NCBI GenBank assembly: GCA_021462845.1
Contig: JAJTXU010000011.1
Coordinates: 1 to 42,159, forward strand
DNA from: Anaerolineales bacterium
Lineage (GTDB): Bacteria > Chloroflexota > Anaerolineae > Anaerolineales > Villigracilaceae
Length of the DNA stretch: 42,159 nucleotides
Reading direction: 5' to 3'
Positions 17,379 through 27,409 of the stretch are shown here, in pieces; the stretch's first letter is position 1; every line of letters starts with the position of its first letter. A program made the position numbers and the translations under genes. The notes under the pieces are model-generated. The model searched no databases, was not told where the DNA came from, and worked only from the letters and a program-made list of their open reading frames with translations.

Positions 17379-17912
17379 TTGTTTGAAATTCGACCCGCTG
17401 TTGCAACCGATATTCCCCGCCTGATGGCGCTCGACCATAAGAGTCGAAGCGACTATGTCTGGCAATTAGACCTGAAGCGCGAGACCAATCAGGCTGTCGC
17501 AAGTTTCCGCGAGGTGCGCCTGCCGCGCGCGGTAGATGTGACCTACCCGCGAAACCAATATGCGCTCGCCGACGAATGGACGCGCCGCGACCTGACGTTG
17601 GTGGCTATCGATAAGGGCGCCGTTGTCGGTTATTTGTGCGCAAAAGAGGAACATTCTTCATCGGTTGCCTGGGTCACCGACCTGGTGGTCACGTCGGAGG
17701 TGCGGCGCAAAGGCGCGGCGTCCGCTCTCCTACTGGCGGCGCAGGCTTGGGCGGTTGAGAGAAGCGCGCGTCGGTTAATCCTGGAAATGCAATCGAAGAA
17801 CGAGGGCGGCATCCGTTTGGCGCAGAAATTTGGCTATGAGTTCTGCGGGTATAATGATCATTACTACCCCACGCAGGATGTAACTTTATTTTTCGGCAGG
17901 ACGATCAAGTAA
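17379..17912 (+). CDS. GNAT family N-acetyltransferase
   Basis: VAWVTDLVVTSEVRRKGAASALLLAAQAWA, LILEMQSKNEGGIRLAQKFGYEFCGY; TTG start preferred. Confidence 0.8.
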   Translation: MFEIRPAVATDIPRLMALDHKSRSDYVWQLDLKRETNQAVASFREVRLPRAVDVTYPRNQYALADEWTRRDLTLVAIDKGAVVGYLCAKEEHSSSVAWVTDLVVTSEVRRKGAASALLLAAQAWAVERSARRLILEMQSKNEGGIRLAQKFGYEFCGYNDHYYPTQDVTLFFGRTIK

Positions 17913-17915
17913 TCT

Positions 17916-19841
17916 ATGTTCTTTGGCTGGCTGGATGGACTGCTCACAGCGCTTCAAACGCTGAATAATATTTTGACGGCGGGAATTGCCATCACAGCAT
18001 TCTCGCTGTTGATGTATGCCTTTTCATTTAATTTGCGCGACCGTGTGGCGCGTTCCTTTGCCATCATCCTGCTCTGTGTGGTGGTGGTCTTTGCGACCGA
18101 AGCTCTGCAGAATAAAACCGTTCCAAATTGGGGGATCGAATATCTCCTTCAATTTCAATGGATCGGGATCATCTTTCTGCCTCCGGCGTACTTGCATTTC
18201 TCCGACGCGTTGTTGGTGACTGCCGGGCGCCCCTCGCGCGGACGACGCAGGCTTGCCATTCGCCTTGTCTACGCTGTGGCGTTGGGGTTTGTCGCTCTGC
18301 TGGTCTCGGGCTTGCTTGTTGGTCCCCTCGTGCCGGATGGAAAACCCGCGCCTCACTTACAACACACCCAGTGGACGCAACTTTTTACCGGCTTTTATTT
18401 GCTGATCATCGCCCTGGCGGGATACAACTTCATCCGCGCCTACTCGCGCATGTTGACGCGCTCCGGCAGGCGGCGCATGATCTACCTGATGGCAGGCGCC
18501 ACCGCGCCCGCGCTCGGTTCATACCCGTACTTGTTGTTTGGTTCAAGCCTTGCGGCGCAGTACCCGCTTTTATTTTGGAGCATCGCCTTCATCAATAACT
18601 TGCTCGTGGCGGTTTTGGTGGTGGTGATGGCGTACGCGGTCGCCTTCTTCGGCGTTTCGTGGCCCGATCGCGTGGTGAAGAGCCGCCTGTTCAAATGGCT
18701 CCTGCGCGGACCGGTTACCGCCTCTCTCGCGTTGACCACCATGACGCTCGTCCGGCGCACGGGCGAATTCCTCGGGGGCGAGCCGTATTCGGGGTTTGTG
18801 CCGCTCGCCGTTGTGGTGACGGTGTTGCTGTTCGAGCATGCCGTGACGTTGTTCTCTCCGCTATGGGAGCGGTTCCTCTTTTACGGGCGCGACCGCGAAG
18901 AACTTCAACTTTTGCAAAACATCGAAGAGCGTCTGCTCACTCGCGGAGACTTGCAACAATTCCTCGAAACCGTGCTCGCCGCCGTGCGCGACCATTTGCA
19001 ATCGCCGTGCGCGTTCGTTGCCGCCTTGGATGGCGATGAATTAACTTTAAGCGTTGTCGCCGGAAACCGCTCCATGCTTGAGAACGAGAATCTGGATGAA
19101 GCGTTGAAAGTCATTCACTTGAACGGTCAAGGCAAACGGCATGAATACGCTTGGGGGAACTTCTGGATCCTCCCGCTTCATAAACAAACAGAAAATGGCG
19201 ACCGGGACGAGATACCGCCTTTGTTAGGCTTGCTGGGCATCGCCCGCAAAGCAGACCGCCCCATGGATAGAGACCAGCGCGACGCGCTGTGGTTGCTCGC
19301 CGATCGCGCCGCGCTCGCGCTCGAAGACCGCCTCTTGCAACAACGTGTCTTCCACTCGCTCGAAGACCTGCAACCGCAGATCGACCTGCTCCAGCGTATG
19401 CGCGCGGCTGGGCGCTACGACTCGAAAGCCACGCTTCTTGCCGAACCCCTACCGAAAGAATCGGACCTCGCCGATTGGGTGAAAGACGCCCTCGCGCACT
19501 ACTGGGGCGGACCGAAATTATCGAACAGCCCGCTCATGCGCTTGCGAGTCGTTCAATCGCTGGTGGAGGAACACGAAGGCAACGCCTCAAACGCCTTGCG
19601 CGCCTTGCTTCGCAGAGCCGTGGATCAGGTGAAACCCGATGGCGACCGCCGCTTCACCAGCGAATGGATCCTGTATAACATTCTTGAAATGAAATTCATC
19701 GAAGGCAGAAAAGTGCGCGAGGTGGCTGGCAGGCTTGCCATGTCTGAAGCCGACTTGTATCGCAAGCAACGCGTGGCTATCGAAGCCGTTGCGCGCGCCA
19801 TCCTGGATATGGAAACAAACGAAGGGGTGAGCGCAGCCTAA
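17916..19841 (+). CDS. Multi-TM sensor protein with GAF-like domain and HTH-like C-terminus
   Basis: Multiple hydrophobic helices (7TM-like), GAF-like middle, no kinase H/N/G boxes seen, HTH-like REVAGRLAMSEADLYRKQRVAIEAVA at the end. Confidence 0.6.
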   Translation: MFFGWLDGLLTALQTLNNILTAGIAITAFSLLMYAFSFNLRDRVARSFAIILLCVVVVFATEALQNKTVPNWGIEYLLQFQWIGIIFLPPAYLHFSDALLVTAGRPSRGRRRLAIRLVYAVALGFVALLVSGLLVGPLVPDGKPAPHLQHTQWTQLFTGFYLLIIALAGYNFIRAYSRMLTRSGRRRMIYLMAGATAPALGSYPYLLFGSSLAAQYPLLFWSIAFINNLLVAVLVVVMAYAVAFFGVSWPDRVVKSRLFKWLLRGPVTASLALTTMTLVRRTGEFLGGEPYSGFVPLAVVVTVLLFEHAVTLFSPLWERFLFYGRDREELQLLQNIEERLLTRGDLQQFLETVLAAVRDHLQSPCAFVAALDGDELTLSVVAGNRSMLENENLDEALKVIHLNGQGKRHEYAWGNFWILPLHKQTENGDRDEIPPLLGLLGIARKADRPMDRDQRDALWLLADRAALALEDRLLQQRVFHSLEDLQPQIDLLQRMRAAGRYDSKATLLAEPLPKESDLADWVKDALAHYWGGPKLSNSPLMRLRVVQSLVEEHEGNASNALRALLRRAVDQVKPDGDRRFTSEWILYNILEMKFIEGRKVREVAGRLAMSEADLYRKQRVAIEAVARAILDMETNEGVSAA

Positions 19842-19848
19842 CCGTCTC

Positions 19849-22035
19849 ATGCAAAAACATTCCAACCTGCCTCCCGTCCCCGAACCGCGTAATGATTGGC
19901 TCGCACAACTTGCGCGGCTCAACGAACGCTTTGGGCGCTTCGCGCGCGATGCCTTTGGTATTTTCCTATTCGCCGCCTCGCTCATGACCTTCCTCGCCTT
20001 ACGACACTTCACCGAAGGCGCGGCGCTCACACCCTGGGTTGATTTTCTCTCGCTTTGGTTTGGCTGGGGGGCGTATCTCGTGGCGCTTGGGCTGGGATAT
20101 TTCGGATTCCTCGCCATTCGCCGCAGTGGACCTCCTCTCGGGTGGGGGAGGTTTTCCGCGCTTCTGCTCGCTTCTCTTCTGACCTTGGGTTTGCTCGCCG
20201 CCATCGGAGGCGGATCGCTCATCCGCGCGGAGGCTGGAGCAGACGGCGGCAGGATCGGCTGGGGGCTCATCACGCTATTCTGGCGCATCGATAAATTATG
20301 GGGCGTGTTGTTGTTGGCTGTCCTTCTATTTTTCTTTGCGATGACCGGCTTTGGCGTATGGGCGTTACTCGAACGATGGTTGTTGAAACTCGCAGGCGAG
20401 GCTCCGCCTCCCCAAGCGGCGACCCAACTCGAAATCCCGGTGGAAGCGAAGGCGGAGGAGAAGTCGGAGCGTTCAACGCGCAAAAAATCATCCGCGCCGG
20501 CCTTGCCTCCAGAGTTTAGAAAGTCTCTGCGTGTTGCCGATCAAAAAGACAAAAAGCCCGCCGCGCCGCGCGACCGCGATGATCGCCTGCCTTCGTTGAA
20601 CTCGTTGCTCGCCGATCAAAACGCACGCCCCGATGAACGGACGATCAACCAGACCGCCGGCATGATCGAAAAAACGCTTGCCGAGTTTGGGGTTGCCGCC
20701 ACCGTGATCGGTTTTCGCGTGGGACCGACCGTGACACAATTTGCCGTTCAGCCCGGCTTCATGAAAAAAGCGGGCGCCAGCGAAGAAGAGACGCAACAAA
20801 TGAAAGTGCGCGTGGCTCAGATCGCGTCACTGCAAAAAGATTTGGCGCTGGCTCTCTCTGCTGAACGGTTGCGCATTGAAGCGCCGGTGCCGGGCAAGCC
20901 TTACGTGGGTATCGAAGTGCCGAATACGCATTCCTCTGTTGTGCGGATGCGCTCGATCCTCGAAACTGACGCGTTCCACAAGATCGGCACGCCATTGGCG
21001 ATGGCTCTGGGACGCGATGTTTCAGGTCAAGCCTTGGTTGCGGATCTGGCGCGAATGCCTCACCTGTTGATCGCCGGCGCCACCGGCTCGGGCAAGTCGG
21101 TGTGTATTACCGCGTTGGCGGCTTGTTTTGCAATGAATAACCCGCCCGAAGATTTACGCATGGTGATGATCGACTCGAAAATGGTTGAGTTACTGCGTTT
21201 CAACGGCTTGCCGCATTTGTATGGAAAAGTCGAAACGAATGTCGAGCGGATTCTCGGCGTGTTGCGGTGGGTGGTGGTGGAAATGGAACATCGCTATCGC
21301 CTGCTCGAAGGCGCGCACGTCCGTGATTTGGAAACCTATAACCGACGCATCTCGAAAAAGAAAGACGGCGTTACCCTCCCGCGTATTGTTGTTTTGATCG
21401 ATGAACTCGCAGACTTGATGATGTCCGCGCCCGACCAAACGGAGCATAACCTCGTCCGCCTGGCGCAAATGGCGCGCGCGACGGGGATTCACCTGATCGT
21501 CGCCACGCAACGCCCGTCAACAGACGTGGTGACCGGTTTGATCAAGGCGAACTTCCCGGCGCGTCTTGCGTTTGCCGTTGCCTCGGGCGTGGACAGCCGT
21601 GTTATTCTCGACACCACTGGCGCGGAAACATTGCTGGGGCGCGGCGATATGCTGTTCTTGAACCCGGAGAGCGGCGCGCCTATCCGCGCGCAGGGAGTGA
21701 TGATCACCGACATGGAGATCGAGCGGATCATCGCGCATTGGCAGAAGAATGCCGAGGAGAAAGACGATACGCCGCCTTGGGAAAAACTGTTGAGCGAACC
21801 GGATGAAAACGAAGACGAAGGTCTCATCGAACAGGCGGTCACGATTGTCCGTCAGAGTCAACGCGCGTCGGCGTCTCTGTTGCAGAGACGGTTGCGAATC
21901 GGTTATCCGCGCGCGGCGCGCTTGCTCGACCAGTTGGAAGAGATGGGCATTGTGGGTCCCTCTCAGGGCGGCGGCAAGGAGCGCGATGTGTTGGTGAGTC
22001 CGTTGGATGAAGAGTTGGGAGAATCTGAAAAATAA
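19849..22035 (+). CDS. ftsK: DNA translocase FtsK/SpoIIIE
   Basis: 4-TM N-terminus; PHLLIAGATGSGKSVCITAL Walker A; VVLIDELADLMM; ATQRPSTDVVTGLIKANFPARLAFAV; C-terminal winged helix. Confidence 0.97.
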   Translation: MQKHSNLPPVPEPRNDWLAQLARLNERFGRFARDAFGIFLFAASLMTFLALRHFTEGAALTPWVDFLSLWFGWGAYLVALGLGYFGFLAIRRSGPPLGWGRFSALLLASLLTLGLLAAIGGGSLIRAEAGADGGRIGWGLITLFWRIDKLWGVLLLAVLLFFFAMTGFGVWALLERWLLKLAGEAPPPQAATQLEIPVEAKAEEKSERSTRKKSSAPALPPEFRKSLRVADQKDKKPAAPRDRDDRLPSLNSLLADQNARPDERTINQTAGMIEKTLAEFGVAATVIGFRVGPTVTQFAVQPGFMKKAGASEEETQQMKVRVAQIASLQKDLALALSAERLRIEAPVPGKPYVGIEVPNTHSSVVRMRSILETDAFHKIGTPLAMALGRDVSGQALVADLARMPHLLIAGATGSGKSVCITALAACFAMNNPPEDLRMVMIDSKMVELLRFNGLPHLYGKVETNVERILGVLRWVVVEMEHRYRLLEGAHVRDLETYNRRISKKKDGVTLPRIVVLIDELADLMMSAPDQTEHNLVRLAQMARATGIHLIVATQRPSTDVVTGLIKANFPARLAFAVASGVDSRVILDTTGAETLLGRGDMLFLNPESGAPIRAQGVMITDMEIERIIAHWQKNAEEKDDTPPWEKLLSEPDENEDEGLIEQAVTIVRQSQRASASLLQRRLRIGYPRAARLLDQLEEMGIVGPSQGGGKERDVLVSPLDEELGESEK

Positions 22036-22088
22036 TCCAATCGTCTTTGAGGGTTTAAACCCTGATATGATTACTGAATTGATTTACC

Positions 22089-22739
22089 ATGGAAATTAAA
22101 CCATCCCCGGCGGCAACCCGCAAGACATTTACCGATTATCTGCGCCTGTGGTTCAAGTGGGTGCTCGACCCGCTTGGCAGGTTTTTCAATCGCATCGGTC
22201 TTACGCCCAACATGGTGACCGTTATCGGAATGATCGGCAACTGTGTCGGCGCGTATTATCTGGTGCGAGGCGATATGTTTACCGGCGGGCTTTGGGTGCT
22301 GATCATGACGCCCGTCGACGCTTTAGACGGGACGATGGCGCGCTTACGCGGCGAGCCGGGCGATTTCGGCGCATTCGTCGATTCGGTCAGCGACCGTTAT
22401 TCTGAACTGATTATTTATGGCGGATTGTTGTATCATTTTCTAACCATCGGCGAGCCGTTGGGGGGAATGCTCACATTCGTCGCCGCGGCGGGGTCGGTGC
22501 TCGTATCGTATGTGAAGGCGCGCGCGGAGGGGCTTGGCTACGGCGCAAAGGTGGGCATACTCACGCGTGTAGAGCGGTATCTTGTGCTTGCGCCTTCACT
22601 GGTCTTCAATAAACTTTACCTTGGGCTTGCGATCATTGCGGTCTTTGCCAACATCACGGCATTGCAGAGAGTTTGGCACGTCCGCGCGCAGGCGCATACG
22701 CGAATGCAGACGACGACATTGGAAGAGAAGCAATTATGA
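22089..22739 (+). CDS. CDP-alcohol phosphatidyltransferase family protein
   Basis: DALDGTMARLRGEPGDFGAFVDSVSDR = DGx2ARx8Gx3Dx3D motif. Confidence 0.93.
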   Translation: MEIKPSPAATRKTFTDYLRLWFKWVLDPLGRFFNRIGLTPNMVTVIGMIGNCVGAYYLVRGDMFTGGLWVLIMTPVDALDGTMARLRGEPGDFGAFVDSVSDRYSELIIYGGLLYHFLTIGEPLGGMLTFVAAAGSVLVSYVKARAEGLGYGAKVGILTRVERYLVLAPSLVFNKLYLGLAIIAVFANITALQRVWHVRAQAHTRMQTTTLEEKQL

Positions 22740-23551
22740 GTATTCAATTTGACGGTATTCATTACATGTTGTTTGGCGCGGAACAGGTTCTGCGTTTTTA
22801 TGGCATCATCCTGATGCTCGGCGCGGTGGCTGGCGCGTGGCTTGCCGCGAAAGAGGCGCGTAGGCGCGGGCATGAATCTGAAATTGTTTGGGACCTGCTT
22901 ATCTATTTGCTCATTGGCGGAATTATTGGCGCGCGTGTCTGGCATATCCTCACCCCGCCTCCTTCGTCTGGCATAACTGCGGCGTGGTATTTGTCTCATC
23001 CGCTGGATGCGCTTGCGGTGTGGAAAGGCGGGTTGGGCATCCCTGGCGCGGTCATTGGCGGCGCGATTGTCTTGTTTTTCTACTCTCGTAAGAACAACTT
23101 GAAATTTTCAGAATGGGCGGACATTTCCGCGCCGTGCCTGGCGTTGGGTCAGGCGATTGGTCGCTGGGGGAACTTCTTCAACCAGGAACTCTATGGCGCG
23201 CCCACAAACCTGCCGTGGAAGTTGTACATCGACCCTGACCATCGCCTTGCGAATTACTTCGATGTGGACTACTACCATCCGCTGTTCTTGTATGAATCGA
23301 TTTTGAATTTTGCGAACATGTTGTTCCTGTTATGGATTTCTCGCAGGTTTGCGGATCGGCTCAAGTCCGGCGATATCTTCCTCGCGTATTTGGTCACCTA
23401 TCCGGTCATCCGCTTCTTCCTCGACTTCTTGCGGCTCGACGCCTCCCTGGTGGCGGGCATCAATATCAATCAGACATTCATGGCGGTAATCGCTGTCTGC
23501 GCCGGCGCGGCTTTGTATTGGCGGCATCGCGGCGATTCGATTGCAAAATGA
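22736..23551 (+). CDS. lgt: Prolipoprotein diacylglyceryl transferase
   Basis: GAVIGG..., ALGQAIGRWGNFFNQELYGAPT, YHPLFLYESILN; ATGA overlap with upstream gene. Confidence 0.96.
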   Translation: MSIQFDGIHYMLFGAEQVLRFYGIILMLGAVAGAWLAAKEARRRGHESEIVWDLLIYLLIGGIIGARVWHILTPPPSSGITAAWYLSHPLDALAVWKGGLGIPGAVIGGAIVLFFYSRKNNLKFSEWADISAPCLALGQAIGRWGNFFNQELYGAPTNLPWKLYIDPDHRLANYFDVDYYHPLFLYESILNFANMLFLLWISRRFADRLKSGDIFLAYLVTYPVIRFFLDFLRLDASLVAGININQTFMAVIAVCAGAALYWRHRGDSIAK

Positions 23552-23649
23552 TTGCCGATCAATTTTGTAGGGGGACTGTTGTCTTATTGACTGTACAATA
23601 GGCGCTGACTATGCTCGCCAACGAAACGATCGGAAAATAAATTCATCTC

Positions 23650-24588
23650 ATGATCGAAACAAACGATTTAAGCAAACAATTCAATAATAATTTTTGGGCA
23701 GTGCAAGGCGCGACGTTGAACGTTCAACCCGGTCAGATACTGGCGTTGCTGGGGCAGAACGGCGCGGGGAAGACAACCACCGTCCGCATGTTGACCGCGT
23801 TGCTCGCGCCGACGCGCGGGTATGCTCGCGTGGCTGGGTATGATGTGACGAAGAATCCGAAAGAAGTGCGCATGAATGTGGGGGTATTGACGGAACAACA
23901 CGGTTTGTATTTGCGAATGACGGGCGATGAATACCTCGATTATTTTGGAAAAATTTACGGGCTGGATGCTCAGGCGCGCGCCACGCGCAGTAAATATTTA
24001 CTCGATTATTTTGGGCTTGCCGAGGCGTCGCGCCGGCGTTCGGGAGAATATTCAAAAGGGATGAAACAAAAACTTGCCCTCGCCCGTTCGTTGATGCACA
24101 ACCCGTCTGTGTTATTGCTGGATGAGCCAACCTCTGCCATGGATCCGGAGTCGTCGCGTTTGGTGCGGGATGAAATCGCCCGCCTGCGTTCGTCTCAGCG
24201 GACGATCGTCATTTGCACGCATAACCTTGCCGAAGCCGAAGCCTTGGCGGACCATATTGCCATTATTTATCGCGGCAAGATTCTCTTGAACGGCACGCTG
24301 GATGAATTGAAACGTCGCGTGTTGGGACCTATGGAATATGAGGCAAGATTCGCAGACGCTTTCGATGCGAGCGGGTTGAGCCTGCCCCCCGGGGTGGAGG
24401 TGGTGTCGAGGAGCGAGACCAGCCTCAAATTCCGAATTGAGTCGCCGCAGGTTGCGAATCCTAAACTGGTCCACGCGCTAACATCCATGAATGCGCCGTT
24501 GATATCCTTTCACGAAGTCTCACGAAAGTTGGAGCAGGTGTATTTGAAGACCATGGCTGAGGCGCAGGGGTTGGCGTATGCGGCGTAA
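23650..24588 (+). CDS. ABC transporter ATP-binding protein
   Basis: LLGQNGAGKTTTVRM, YSKGMKQKLALARSLMHNPSVLLLDEPTSAMDPESS. Confidence 0.95.
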   Translation: MIETNDLSKQFNNNFWAVQGATLNVQPGQILALLGQNGAGKTTTVRMLTALLAPTRGYARVAGYDVTKNPKEVRMNVGVLTEQHGLYLRMTGDEYLDYFGKIYGLDAQARATRSKYLLDYFGLAEASRRRSGEYSKGMKQKLALARSLMHNPSVLLLDEPTSAMDPESSRLVRDEIARLRSSQRTIVICTHNLAEAEALADHIAIIYRGKILLNGTLDELKRRVLGPMEYEARFADAFDASGLSLPPGVEVVSRSETSLKFRIESPQVANPKLVHALTSMNAPLISFHEVSRKLEQVYLKTMAEAQGLAYAA

Positions 24589-26014
24589 TTGGGAAGCGAT
24601 CTGGATGGTGGCGCGGCGCGAGTTTGTCGATCAGTTCCGCGATTGGCGCATCGTGGCGCCGATGGTGTTGCTGATGGCGTTGTTCCCGTTCATTGCCGAC
24701 GATACCACGCAGGAGGCGATTGAGTTTATGGGTCGTTTCGGCGGTAATTTGATCCTCGAGCGCCTTGTTCCGTTCGTGATTCTGGTGATCGGGTTCTTCC
24801 CGCTTTCGTTTACCCTGGTCGTTGCTCTGGAATCGTTTGTCGGTGAAAAGGAACGCGGCACCATTGAGCCGCTGTTGAGTTCGCCGCTCGACGACCACCA
24901 ACTCTATTTGGGAAAATTGCTGGTTGGCATTGCAACCCCGCTTGTGTTTAGTTTTGTGTCTATTGTGATCTATCTTATCTTGATTACTCGCCGCGATGTG
25001 GCGTTTCCCAGTTTCTATCTGCTTGCGTTGGTTTTGTTGCTTACGTTCGCTCACGCGGTATTGATGGTGAGTTCGGCGATCGTGATCTCTGTGCAAGCCA
25101 CAACCGTTCGCGCCGCAAACCTGTTAGCGTCGTTTGTAGTAGTGCCGGTGGCATTCTTGTTGCAAGGGGAAACGGCGCTGATCTTTTGGGGTAACGAGAG
25201 CGTGCTCTGGTATGCTATTGTTGGCGTTACGCTGCTGTCGGCGTTGATCGTCCGTCTTGGGGTTTCGCATTTTCGGCGCGAGTATCTGTTAGGCAGAGAG
25301 ATCGATACCCTGAACTTCAAACAGTTGTGGCTCGTGTTCACTGGGCGGTTTGTCGGAAATGCGGAATCGATACGTGATTGGTATGCGGTTGAATTGCCTG
25401 AAACGCTCAAACAGATACGGCGGCCGTTGGCGATTGTGCTGTTGCTGGGGGTTGCCGCGATCGGGGCAAGTTATCTGTGGGTGGTTGTCAACGTGCCAGG
25501 CTATTTGGACATCTCGCCGGAAATCGAAAACCGAATCAAGACCTTAGTCAACCAAAACTTGACAGACCTGGATGATTTGAGCGGCCAGATTTCCGCGCCC
25601 GTGTTGTTCTATCACAATGCTCGCGCGGTCGTGATCATGTTGTTGCTTGGGGTCGCATCTTTCGGGACGCTTGGCGTCACCTTATTCCTTGTGAATATGG
25701 GGTTGGTGGGCGGCGTGCTTGGTGGGGCAAGTTTGCTGGGGGTTTCGCCCGGGTTGCTGTTCGCGGCAGGGATTCTGCCTCACGGCATCTTCGAGTTATC
25801 CGCTGTGTTCCTCTCTGTTGCCGCCACATTGAAGGCGGGCGCGTTGCTGGTTACCCCACAGCAGGATAAGAGCCTGGGCGAACTTCTGCTCGTTGCCCTT
25901 GCGGATTGGTCCCGCGTTTTCATCGGTATTGCCCTGCCGTTTCTCGCCATTGCGGCAGTGATCGAAGTGTACGTTACGCCGCAACTCCTAAAAATGATCG
26001 TCCCATACTTTTAA
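24578..26014 (+). CDS. ABC-2 type permease fused to a SpoIIM-like (DUF95) domain
   Basis: N-terminal ABC-2 pattern (FVGEKERGTIEPLLSSPL); C-terminal ...FYHNARAVVIMLLLGVASFGTLGVTLFLVNMGLVGGVLGG...FAAGILPHGIFELSAVFLSVAA SpoIIM-like. Confidence 0.82.
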   Translation: MRRNWEAIWMVARREFVDQFRDWRIVAPMVLLMALFPFIADDTTQEAIEFMGRFGGNLILERLVPFVILVIGFFPLSFTLVVALESFVGEKERGTIEPLLSSPLDDHQLYLGKLLVGIATPLVFSFVSIVIYLILITRRDVAFPSFYLLALVLLLTFAHAVLMVSSAIVISVQATTVRAANLLASFVVVPVAFLLQGETALIFWGNESVLWYAIVGVTLLSALIVRLGVSHFRREYLLGREIDTLNFKQLWLVFTGRFVGNAESIRDWYAVELPETLKQIRRPLAIVLLLGVAAIGASYLWVVVNVPGYLDISPEIENRIKTLVNQNLTDLDDLSGQISAPVLFYHNARAVVIMLLLGVASFGTLGVTLFLVNMGLVGGVLGGASLLGVSPGLLFAAGILPHGIFELSAVFLSVAATLKAGALLVTPQQDKSLGELLLVALADWSRVFIGIALPFLAIAAVIEVYVTPQLLKMIVPYF

Positions 26015-26028
26015 TTAAAGAGGGGCAT

Positions 26029-26784
26029 ATGCCAAAAGTAATCATTCTGGGCTCGTCCAATGCAGTGCCGTCGATCGATCATGAGAATACCCATCTCGTT
26101 ATCGTGGGAGAGGAACGGACGATTCTTGTGGATTGCGTCAGCACTCCCATCGTCCGACTCGAACAGGCGGGCGTCGATTTCAACTCCCTTACAGACATTG
26201 TCATCACCCATTTTCATCCGGACCATGTGGCGGGTATTCCACTGTTGCTTATGGATATGTGGCTGATGGGACGGACGAAGCCGGTCAACATCTACGGTTT
26301 GCACTACACCATGGATAGGCTTGAAGACCTAATGGGTTTTTATGGCTGGGACGAATGGCCCAACTTTTTCCCCGTTGGCTTTTATCGCCTGCCTGAAGCC
26401 GAGATGGCTCTGGTGCTGGATAGCGCCGAATTTCGCGTGCACTCGTCGCCGGTTCATCATATGATTCCGACAATTGGCTTGCGTGTAGAATGCCTGACCG
26501 ACGGCAAAGTGCTAACCTATTCCTGTGATACCGAGCCGTGCGAGCAGACCGTCCGCCTCGCCGCGGGGGCAGATGTGCTCATCCATGAAGCCGCCGGAGC
26601 CGCGTTCGGCCATTCCTCGGCGGAGCAGGCGGGAGAAATTGCCACTAAAGCCGAAGTGGGCAAGCTGTATCTGATCCATTATCCAACCGGGCGGTTTGCC
26701 AGCGGAGACATCGCCGCAGACGCCCGAAAAACTTACACGGGCGAAGTGATCGTGGCGAAAGATTTTATGACGATCGATCTATAA
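26029..26784 (+). CDS. MBL-fold metallo-hydrolase, RNase Z-like
   Basis: VITHFHPDHVAGIPLL (HxHxDH), SCDTEPCEQ, HSSAEQAGEIA. Confidence 0.88.
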   Translation: MPKVIILGSSNAVPSIDHENTHLVIVGEERTILVDCVSTPIVRLEQAGVDFNSLTDIVITHFHPDHVAGIPLLLMDMWLMGRTKPVNIYGLHYTMDRLEDLMGFYGWDEWPNFFPVGFYRLPEAEMALVLDSAEFRVHSSPVHHMIPTIGLRVECLTDGKVLTYSCDTEPCEQTVRLAAGADVLIHEAAGAAFGHSSAEQAGEIATKAEVGKLYLIHYPTGRFASGDIAADARKTYTGEVIVAKDFMTIDL

Positions 26785-26814
26785 AAAAATCCTCTCCATC
26801 GGAGAGGATTTTTT
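26784..26814. terminator. Bidirectional intrinsic terminator
   Basis: AAAAAATCCTCTCC / GGAGAGGATTTTTT perfect 14-bp stem, 3-nt loop, between convergent genes. Confidence 0.9.
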
Positions 26815-27316
26815 ACCAGCCCGCAATAAAGGGCTCCCATTCCTGATACTCATTCAAATGCTTGCCGAAAATATACGACGCATTGGCAGGAGGCTCTTTG
26901 GGCAAATGGTGTAACCGCATGTGCGCTTCTTCCACGCGCCTGCCGCCCTTCCGGTGATTACACATAGGACACGCCGCAACCACGTTCGTCCACACGTGCG
27001 CGCCGCCCATGTGCCGGGGCATCACGTGATCCACTGTTAATCCGCCTTCGCGCTTCCCGCAATACTGGCAGGTATAATTATCGCGGCGAAACACTTCGCG
27101 CCTCGTCAACTTGACGTGCGGGCGCGGTCTATGAACCTGGCTTTCAAGCCGGATGATTGAAGGTCGCGGGAACAACTCTCGAATGGTCTGAATATGACCG
27201 CGACCGTTCAATACCATATCCGCCTTGCCAGCCAGCAACAAACCGACTGCCCGTCTTGTAGTGCACACGTTGATCGGTTCGAAATTAGCGTTCAACACCA
27301 ATACAGGCTCGTACAT
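26813..27316 (-). CDS. HNH endonuclease family protein
   Basis: VFRRDNYTCQYCGKREGGLTVDHVMPRHMGGAHVWTNVVAACPMCNHRKGGR; start MYEPVLVLNANFEPINV preferred over the track's 364-aa form. Confidence 0.92.
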   Translation of the reverse strand: MYEPVLVLNANFEPINVCTTRRAVGLLLAGKADMVLNGRGHIQTIRELFPRPSIIRLESQVHRPRPHVKLTRREVFRRDNYTCQYCGKREGGLTVDHVMPRHMGGAHVWTNVVAACPMCNHRKGGRRVEEAHMRLHHLPKEPPANASYIFGKHLNEYQEWEPFIAGW

Positions 27317-27409
27317 TCTGGCTCTACAACAGCCACGATTATACTGCCGAATAGTTGAAAGCGTTAAAGCCGCTCTTTGAGATGTTATGAATCTGTCACA
27401 GGAGAGTTC

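Noticed and set aside
22051-22062. GGGTTTAAACCC palindrome after ftsK
   Set aside because: Short and without loop or T-run; not enough to call a terminator or operator.
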